Origin: Thermoproteota archaeon
Lineage (GTDB): Archaea > Korarchaeota > Korarchaeia > Korarchaeales > Korarchaeaceae
Assembly: GCA_027492205.1 (NCBI GenBank)
Contig: JAOZFN010000017.1
Location: 62,001 to 126,000 of the forward strand
Direction of reading: 5' to 3'
Length of the DNA stretch: 64,000 nucleotides
How positions within the stretch are numbered: position 1 is the first letter of the stretch; each line of letters starts with the position of its first letter. The translations under genes and the position numbers were made by a program. Shown one piece after another: positions 57,496 to 64,000 of the stretch. The notes below the pieces were generated by a model. It saw only the letters and a program-made list of their open reading frames with translations. It searched no databases and was not told the origin of the DNA.

Positions 57496-59369
57496 TTGGA
57501 CCCCCTCCTGAGGGCTAGGAGGGCGGCGACGGCGACCACGACTATGCCAGCTATCCAGAGCACTAGGTTGGAGGCCAGGCCAGCCCCTCCCTCGGGGCCT
57601 GGCTGGGGCGTCGGCGCCGGGCTGGTCGTGGCCGGAGCCAGCTTGCTTATCTCGCCGAAGAACTCCGCCTCGTTGCCCGCAGCGTCCGTGGCCGTGATCT
57701 TGAAGTAGCGGTACTGGTCTGGCGAAACCCTCCAGACTGGCCAGCCCGTGTCGAACTCCGGCTCCAGCTCGCTCCAGGTGGAGTTGTCCGGCGAGACGTA
57801 GACCCTGTACTCAAGCACGCCGAGGCCCTCGTCGGTGATCCTGGGCCAGATCTCCTTGCGACCGTCCTTCGCGTCCTTCAGGTCTGCAGATATCTTCGGC
57901 GGCGACTGGTCAGGCTTTAGGTAGATCTTCACGACCCTCTCCTCGCCGGGGGCCAGGGCGACCGTGAGCTCGTAGGCCCCCTTGCCGGAAGCCCCGTAGG
58001 CCGCCGAGAGTTCGGCGCCCTCGACCTTGGGGCTGGGGTCGAAGGACGAGAGCACCACGGGCAGCCTCAGGGTCACCTCCTCCTGTCCCTTGTTCCAGAC
58101 CCTGATGGCCACGGCGTAGGAACTACCGTCGTAGGCCTGGAGGTACTCGGCGCCGAGTTCGGAGACTGAGGGGGAGGAGGGCTGATACCAGAAGCCCCCG
58201 TCTGCGGTGAACCTCAGGTGCCTGTAGTGCCCGAAGTCGCCCTCAGGACCCCCGTAGCTTGTTCCGTGATCATGCTGCCCGGCTTCGGTGACCAGGCACA
58301 GTACGTCGCCGAACTTACCCTGATCGTCGCTATGCCAGTGGCCGGTGAGGACGACGGGCGCGTTGGCCATGTGCGCTATGTCGACGACCCTCTGCACCGT
58401 CTGATTGTAGTCGAGGGTGCCCTGGAACTTCCCATCCGGACCGTAGAGCCAGACCCTTATGTCCTGATCCATGAGCGGATAATGCGTGAGTACGGCCCCG
58501 GTACCACCCTTTCCCTCTAGCAGAGACTCGATCAGGTCGAACTGGTATCCGAAGATCTTTCCCGTGTCCGAGTCGATCTGGACGAAGTGAAAGTTTGGCC
58601 CCACGTCCACGACCCCGTAGAACGGGCCAAAGTACTTCTCCCAGTAGTACTGCTTCTTCTCCACGGCCGTGTAGTCGTTGTTTCCCTCTACGGCTATCAG
58701 GGGGACTCGAAGCCTCACGAGATCCCTGTACGCCTCTCTAAACGGGTCCTCCTCGTCAGGCCTGGCAATCGCGTCTATGACATCTCCGGTGTGGACCACG
58801 ACGTCGGGCCTCAGGCCGTTTATGGTCGCCACCAGCATCCTAAAGAGCTGCTGATTCCTGTGGTGCTTGGGTATGTCCCTCGTCCCGTAGTGCGTGTCGG
58901 TGAACTGGATGACGCGGATCTCCGTGGGATAGGAATCTCCGAAGACGTAGACCGAGTTGGGCTCGGTGAACCTGAGTCCCGACCCCTCTACCGTCAGGTT
59001 GTACAGGCCTGGCGGAACGTCCTCGGGGACCCTGACGGTCACCCACCATCCGCCCACGCCCTCGTCGAATCCCTGGTCGACCGCGTCTAGGGCGTAGCGC
59101 CAATCCTCGGTGAACACCGACTCCAGGTAGGCGCTCCACGTCACCGAGGATGGGAGGTCGTCGGTCCTTGCGATCCAGGCGGTGAAGGCGTCTCCGTAGG
59201 CGACGAAGGCTGGGGATGTCAGGCGGGGGTACAATACGTGATTCAGCGGCGTCACGTGGTACTCCGGGAACGGCGGCTGCGGGGCGGATGAGAACTCGGC
59301 GGTGGTCGAGGGGGCGACAAACAGGACGAGCAGGGAGACTGCCAGCAGGCCTCCACCCCTGACCCTCAA
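57492..59369 (-). CDS. Membrane-anchored extracellular metallophosphoesterase
   Basis: VIQFTDTHYGTRD ... VVVHTGDVIDA ... LIAVEGNNDYTAV ... VLTHYPLMD ... VLTGHWHSDD; C-terminal TM. Confidence 0.93.
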   Translation of the reverse strand: MRVRGGGLLAVSLLVLFVAPSTTAEFSSAPQPPFPEYHVTPLNHVLYPRLTSPAFVAYGDAFTAWIARTDDLPSSVTWSAYLESVFTEDWRYALDAVDQGFDEGVGGWWVTVRVPEDVPPGLYNLTVEGSGLRFTEPNSVYVFGDSYPTEIRVIQFTDTHYGTRDIPKHHRNQQLFRMLVATINGLRPDVVVHTGDVIDAIARPDEEDPFREAYRDLVRLRVPLIAVEGNNDYTAVEKKQYYWEKYFGPFYGVVDVGPNFHFVQIDSDTGKIFGYQFDLIESLLEGKGGTGAVLTHYPLMDQDIRVWLYGPDGKFQGTLDYNQTVQRVVDIAHMANAPVVLTGHWHSDDQGKFGDVLCLVTEAGQHDHGTSYGGPEGDFGHYRHLRFTADGGFWYQPSSPSVSELGAEYLQAYDGSSYAVAIRVWNKGQEEVTLRLPVVLSSFDPSPKVEGAELSAAYGASGKGAYELTVALAPGEERVVKIYLKPDQSPPKISADLKDAKDGRKEIWPRITDEGLGVLEYRVYVSPDNSTWSELEPEFDTGWPVWRVSPDQYRYFKITATDAAGNEAEFFGEISKLAPATTSPAPTPQPGPEGGAGLASNLVLWIAGIVVVAVAALLALRRGSK

Positions 59370-59468
59370 GGCTCAAACCCAAAACTTTCCCCCGGCGACA
59401 GTCTATAAACGATTGGGGGGTCGGGAGAACTCTGCCGACCGCGACACCGGAGATGACCTGGGGGCTCG

Positions 59469-59850
59469 TTACGGGCCCAGATAAGCGGTTTCTGACGTGA
59501 TCGTTCTTTAGAAGCTCCTCCCCCGATCCCTCCAGCACTATCCTCTTGGTCTCGATCACGTAACCCCTGTCGGCTATGGAGAGCGCCTGCTGAACATTCT
59601 GCTCAACCAGAAGGACGGTGACCCCTTCCTCTCGGATCTGCTCGACAGCACTCAAGACCTCTTGGACTACCTTGGGGGCCAGACCCAGGCTCGGCTCGTC
59701 GAGCATCAGCAGCTTGGGGGAGGACATGAGGCCCCTTGCTATGGCCAGCATCTGCTGCTCTCCCCCGCTGAACGTCCCCACGCTGGGTCTGAGGCCCCAA
59801 ACTGCCTCCAGATGTCCTCTACACTCAGCGCTCCGCCATTGGTTCAGCAT
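59469..59850 (-). pseudogene. 5'-truncated LivF-type (branched-chain amino acid) ABC ATPase relic
   Basis: VGTFSGGEQQMLAIARGLMSSPKLLMLDEPSLGLAPKVVQEVLSAVEQIREEGVTVLLVEQNVQQALSIADRGYVIETKRIVLEGSGEELLKNDHVR(fs)ETAYLGP*; no Walker A upstream. Confidence 0.85.
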
Positions 59851-59871
59851 CGATCCGCCATTGGTTCAGCA
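59832..59871. repeat. 18-bp direct repeat TCCGCCATTGGTTCAGCA x2, 4-bp spacer
   Basis: 59832-59849 and 59854-59871 identical; at the truncated 5' end of the LivF relic. Confidence 0.9.
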
Positions 59872-60099
59872 GCCTCGGCGATACTTGCTGATCTTGAAAG
59901 AGACGGAGGGAGGGGGCTCTCCAAGATTCGACTCCAGCGAAGTCGTACAAATCCCCCCGAGAGCGGTCGTGCGTGGGTTGAGGGCCTCACGTGGCCAAAG
60001 CCGCTTGCTCGCGATACACTGCGAGCTAGTGCGTCTACCCCGGGCAGTGAGAGGCCTGAGAGCGAGGACCGGAACCAATCCGCCGCCCCCGACCGCGTC

Positions 60100-60167
60100 T
60101 CCCCCCGATCGGGAGCGCTGGAGGGGGATGCAGATGGCCGTCGAGGAGATCAACGCAAACGGGGGTT
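60100..60167 (+). pseudogene. N-terminal scrap of a LivJ-type amino acid binding protein
   Basis: PPDRERWRGMQMAVEEINANGG* matches the family motif (G)MxLAVEEINAxGG. Confidence 0.5.
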
Positions 60168-60290
60168 AGTGGTTTAAGGTCGACAAGGGGATCCGAGCAC
60201 GGCCATAACGCCGCGACGGAACAGCCTAATCGCTAATGAGCGGAGTCCGGTGGTTGTCACTGCTGGTAAATCGTGCGAAATATCCGGGAG

Positions 60291-62330
60291 TCAATCCTCC
60301 AACAGGGCCGCAAGAACTTCCTTCTCGATTGAGGCCTCACGGGTCTTAACTCTACGTAGAACCGTCAGCGTGAGAAGGACGAGGATCGAGCCCACTACAA
60401 GTGCTAGGAACCAGGTGGGAATTACCGACACCCTGATGCTGCTCTCGGCCAGGGTGGTTCCCTCGAAGAGGGCCCTGGCGTATACCGCGTGCTCACCCGT
60501 CGGCACCCTGATGCTGAAGACCCGGCTACCGCCCTCCTCGATGGTGACGTTTTGCCGGAGGGCGGGGGAAGAGTCCACGAAGCACTCCAGCGTAATGTTG
60601 AGGGGAAGCGGATAGGGGTTGTCCACGCTGAGCTCCACCTCCGCGGACCCCAGCTTCACCCCCGCAGGGGCCTCCAGTCTGAGGGGGATGGATGGGCCCA
60701 CCACGGCTGCCGATAGGTTGTATTCTGCCGTGAAGGTTCCCGCCGAGCCTAAGACGCGGATCCTCAGGCGGTGGACTCCGGGCTCAAGCGGCAGGGTTAT
60801 GTTCTGATAGGTGGGGCCCGGGGGTAGGCTGCAGCCCTCGCTATACACCTCGACCCCGCGGTCGAGCACGGCAACCCTGATGGGGACGTCTACGGGATTC
60901 GGGTTCGTGATCGCGAGGACTATCCTGACCGGCCCCCCTGGTGGGCTAAGGGCCCAAGCCCTGAGCCTCGGCGGCTCCAGCGAAGTAACCTTGGTGGAGG
61001 TCGCGTGAACCCCGCCGGGGGAGCGACACTCGATCTCAAGCAGGTGATCCCCCGGGGGGGCGTCCATCGCGAGGCTCACGTTACTCTCACCCGGGGGGAG
61101 CCGGATCTCCCTCTCCTCCACCGGGACTCCGTCTAGACTGACGGTCAGGGTGACCTCGACGGCAGCAGGGGCCCTATTCTCCAGCGTGAGGTTCAGGCTC
61201 AGCCGGCCCCTGGGAGCCGTCACCTCCACAGGAGCCAAGACGTGGACTGGAGACGCCACGAACGCGGCAACTCCGAAGAGTCCCCCGACGGCCACCGCCC
61301 CGAAGTTCGGGCTCCACTCCATCACCGTGGCGGAGTCGGGCAACAGCCCGGTGGAGAGGACGATCTCCCCCTCTGGAGACAGGATGAGCAACCACCTGTA
61401 TGAGAGGACCGCGAGCCTGTCTCCCTCCTGGCTCCAGCGAACCTCCCGGATCGCCCTACCGTACCTCGGCTTCAACCAGAGCACGGCGCCGGTTGAGTTG
61501 AGGGCCGCGACCCAGTCTCCACCTGCAGCGGCCAGACCCGTCTGAGACCAGTCCACCGAGTGGATTGGCGTCCCAAGCGGGTTTGACCTCCACAGCTCTC
61601 TCCCGCCGGAGTCGTAGCACACCAACACCGAGCTGGCCAGCCCAACGACGAGCCTCGAGGAGTCTGGGGACCACGCTGCCGAGGAGAGTTCGTCGCCATA
61701 CCTTAGAGCCAGCCCGGCCCTCGTCGTCCAGGCCTGAGATCCGTCCTCAGACATAACCGTCAGCCTTCCGTTGTCCAGCCCCACGGCCACGAGTCGGCCA
61801 TCTGGAGACCAGGCGATAGAGGAGGCCCCGGCCTCTAAGCTCACCTCGGAGACGAGACTTCCACTACCCGTGATCAGCAGGAGAGAGGACTCCCTCCCCC
61901 TGGGAACCAGTCTAGAGATGGCTACGGCCAGAGTTCGGCAGTCTGGAGACCACTCCAACAGAGCCTCTTCTCCTCCGCCCTTGACCGGTATCTCCACGAG
62001 TTCCCGCCCACTCCCGTCGAGGATGATTACCGAGCTGGCTGTAACCGCTCCCAGCTTGCCGAGTGGACACCAATCCAGGCCGAGCGGCTCGCCAACCTTA
62101 ACGGACCACACCACTTCACCGGAGGAAGAGTTCAGGGCCGAGATTCCGTCCTCGGTGACGACGGCTATGAGGGCTCCATCTGGAGACCAGCTGAGGTCTT
62201 CAACTGAGCCGATCTCCTCATTCATCCATATGAGGATGTCCCCCCCGACCGCGATCGGCTGGCTCAATGCCAAGACGGTGTGGGAAAACGTCAGGACAAG
62301 CACGGCGAGGGCCGAGGTCGGCTTCCTCAT
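60291..62330 (-). CDS. Secreted beta-propeller (WD40/PQQ-like) protein with CARDB-like repeats and C-terminal TM
   Basis: Repeated LSWSPDGALIAVV / IAWSPDGRLVAVG / AAWSPDSSRLVVG; TM WFLALVVGSILVLLTLTVL. Confidence 0.85.
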   Translation of the reverse strand: MRKPTSALAVLVLTFSHTVLALSQPIAVGGDILIWMNEEIGSVEDLSWSPDGALIAVVTEDGISALNSSSGEVVWSVKVGEPLGLDWCPLGKLGAVTASSVIILDGSGRELVEIPVKGGGEEALLEWSPDCRTLAVAISRLVPRGRESSLLLITGSGSLVSEVSLEAGASSIAWSPDGRLVAVGLDNGRLTVMSEDGSQAWTTRAGLALRYGDELSSAAWSPDSSRLVVGLASSVLVCYDSGGRELWRSNPLGTPIHSVDWSQTGLAAAGGDWVAALNSTGAVLWLKPRYGRAIREVRWSQEGDRLAVLSYRWLLILSPEGEIVLSTGLLPDSATVMEWSPNFGAVAVGGLFGVAAFVASPVHVLAPVEVTAPRGRLSLNLTLENRAPAAVEVTLTVSLDGVPVEEREIRLPPGESNVSLAMDAPPGDHLLEIECRSPGGVHATSTKVTSLEPPRLRAWALSPPGGPVRIVLAITNPNPVDVPIRVAVLDRGVEVYSEGCSLPPGPTYQNITLPLEPGVHRLRIRVLGSAGTFTAEYNLSAAVVGPSIPLRLEAPAGVKLGSAEVELSVDNPYPLPLNITLECFVDSSPALRQNVTIEEGGSRVFSIRVPTGEHAVYARALFEGTTLAESSIRVSVIPTWFLALVVGSILVLLTLTVLRRVKTREASIEKEVLAALLED

Positions 62331-62537
62331 CCTCCGAATCCCCCAGAGATCTTGAAATATAAAATCCGTTTTCAGAGTAAAAGCTAGAGAAGAGATAGAG
62401 ATGGGGGAGACGTCGGGCCTTGGGCAGATTTCCCCAGGAACCGAGCTGACATCCTGGGGGAGGGGGGAGGGTATCACGCTGAGGGGGACCGGCCCTCGGG
62501 GGTTTCTCGACCCCCTCCAGGCGGCACACAAGCCCCC

Positions 62538-62903
62538 TCACTTCTGAGTGAGGCCTGGGGTCTGAAGCGAACCCGCGCCTCTCTCCTCCGGTTCGACGAT
62601 GACGGCCGTTCCCCACGCGTTTATCACGATGGCTCCCTGCAGGAGTTCGGTCGTCTCGAAGTCTATGCCCACGATGGCGTTGGCTCCCATCTCCGCAGCC
62701 TTGGAGATCAACCTCTGCAGGCACTCCGACCTGGCCTTCTCCACCTCCGTGACGTAGGCGCGCACCTCCCCGCCCACGAGGCTCTGGAGGGCCGCGGCGA
62801 GCTGGCCTCCAACCCCCCTCGTCCTGACAGAAGTCGCGTGTACGAGTCCCACCACCCGGGCAACCCTGTGACCCGGTATGTGGGGAGTTGTCACCGCGAT
62901 CAT
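62538..62903 (-). CDS. YbjQ/UPF0145 family protein
   Basis: IAVTTPHIPGHRVARVVGLVHATSVRTRGVGGQL ... AAEMGANAIVGIDFETTEL. Confidence 0.93.
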   Translation of the reverse strand: MIAVTTPHIPGHRVARVVGLVHATSVRTRGVGGQLAAALQSLVGGEVRAYVTEVEKARSECLQRLISKAAEMGANAIVGIDFETTELLQGAIVINAWGTAVIVEPEERGAGSLQTPGLTQK

Positions 62904-62969
62904 GCCGCGCCCCGCTGAGCGCGCCCCACAGAAATATCTTACCGGCAGATCGACGCCCGGGGACAGGCG

Positions 62970-63377
62970 ATGAGGGCGAGGGTGAGGCTGCTGGGTGAGA
63001 TGACCTTCGTCGGGGACGCCGACGGCCCAGGGATAGTCGTTGACGGAAAGGGGAGGCTCGGCCCGTCCCCCATGCAGCTAGTCCTCATGGGGGTGGCGGG
63101 GTGCACCGCCGTCGACGTCGCCGAGATCCTCGGGAGGAACGGGCAGGTCTTCGAGAGGCTGGAGGTCGTGGCCGAGGCCGAGAGGGCGCCGGAGCCCCCG
63201 AGGGTGTTCACGAAGGTGAAGATAAGGTACGTGGTGCACGGAGACGTAGACGAGAGGGTCTTGAGGGACGCGATCAAGCTCTCTCAGGCCAGGTACTGCT
63301 CTGCCAGCATCATGGTCAGGAGGTCCGGGGCAGAGGTCACGACCGAGTACGAGGTAGTCAGGGGTCGCGGGGACTGA
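62970..63377 (+). CDS. OsmC family protein
   Basis: PSPMQLVLMGVAGCTAVDVAEILGRNGQ ... ALKLSQARYCSAS-like AIKLSQARYCSASIMVRR. Confidence 0.93.
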   Translation: MRARVRLLGEMTFVGDADGPGIVVDGKGRLGPSPMQLVLMGVAGCTAVDVAEILGRNGQVFERLEVVAEAERAPEPPRVFTKVKIRYVVHGDVDERVLRDAIKLSQARYCSASIMVRRSGAEVTTEYEVVRGRGD

Positions 63378-64000
63378 GGGACCTCAGGAGGGAGGGGAGC
63401 TCCCGGATCCCGGGGATTACGTGATCCGCCCCCTTCCTCCTCAGCCTCTCTTCCGGCTCCAGCCCGGTCAGCACGCCGATCGACAGGACGCCGGCCAGCT
63501 TGGCCGACTCGACGTCGACCCAGTAGTCCCCCACGAACACGGCCTCCTCCGGCGAGGCGCTGAAGTCCTCCAGGACCTTCTGGATCAGCTCGTGCCGGTG
63601 CCACAGCCCGCCGGAGTTCGGCTCGTGCTGGCCCAGGGTGTAGACCTCGTCCACCAGGTCTGCCAGGCCGAACCGCCCGAGCTCCCCCCAGAGGGCCTCC
63701 CTGGTGGTCCGCCTGCCCGTGGTGACCACGATCCTAATCCCCATCCTCCTGAGCTCCTCGAGGGCCTCCCTTGCACCCTCAATGAGCCTGTCCTCGGGGT
63801 GCCTCAGCTCGGCGTGCCTCATGGCGAACTCCCGCCAGAATTCGGCCTTATCCACTCCCCCTGGGACGTACTCGTCCAGCCTGTCCTCCGCGTACATCCT
63901 CACGAACTCCCTCCAGCCGGGGGGGCTCCCCCCCACCTTCGAGAGAACCTCCGAGAAGGCGACGTGGAACCTCCGGAGGGTGTCCAGCAGCGTCTGGTCG
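63358..64000 (-). CDS. HAD-family hydrolase, 5' partial (continues past the right edge)
   Basis: Upstream codons read DQTLLDTLRRFHVAFSEVLSKVGG (HAD motif I end); IRIVVTTGRRT, EAVFVGDYWVDVESAKLAGV. Confidence 0.9.
   Translation of the reverse strand, partial: DQTLLDTLRRFHVAFSEVLSKVGGSPPGWREFVRMYAEDRLDEYVPGGVDKAEFWREFAMRHAELRHPEDRLIEGAREALEELRRMGIRIVVTTGRRTTREALWGELGRFGLADLVDEVYTLGQHEPNSGGLWHRHELIQKVLEDFSASPEEAVFVGDYWVDVESAKLAGVLSIGVLTGLEPEERLRRKGADHVIPGIRELPSLLRSLSPRDP

Noticed and set aside
1-64000. CRISPR array, tRNA or rRNA genes
   Set aside because: No regularly spaced repeat array, no tRNA-like GTTCRANNC/cloverleaf candidate and no rRNA-like stretch found by eye; a tRNAscan/Infernal run would be decisive

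Overview
The window is a GC-rich, gene-dense archaeal chromosome segment. Arginine is mostly AGG/AGA, and it carries archaeal marker families: AMP phosphorylase, AlaX, a geranylgeranyl-reductase-family protein, VapBC pairs and HEPN/MNT. I found no rRNA, tRNA, CRISPR array or intact transposase by eye. Main content: (1) a molybdenum hydroxylase large subunit with MoaD, then MocA/MoeA/XdhC/DUF364 maturation genes; (2) a 2.4-16 kb toxin-antitoxin region with three intact VapBC pairs, one VapB next to a broken VapC, an older VapC scrap, a decayed VapB, a HEPN/MNT pair with an exact 199-bp internal repeat, and a STAND-like ATPase split by a frameshift; (3) pncB/nadE, a HerA-like ATPase and an AAA+ ATPase carrying a 524-aa LAGLIDADG intein with HTH-like segments; (4) secreted, transglutaminase-like and TorD-like genes; (5) a complete Opp/Dpp-type ABC transporter operon; (6) an AMP phosphorylase followed by a relic of an Nre-type protein; (7) an iron-type ABC transporter, two tandem membrane-anchored metallophosphoesterases and relics of a branched-chain amino acid ABC transporter. 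The best second-look items are the intein, the exact repeat in the MNT-like gene, a hidden Cys-rich protein at 41.1-41.36 kb, the 47-aa CxxC protein after the AbrB gene, the Walker A Lys-to-Leu thymidylate kinase homologue, and a recurring pattern of homopolymer-associated frameshifts. I did not find a clearly new multi-gene system. All family calls are from reading the sequence; no database was searched.
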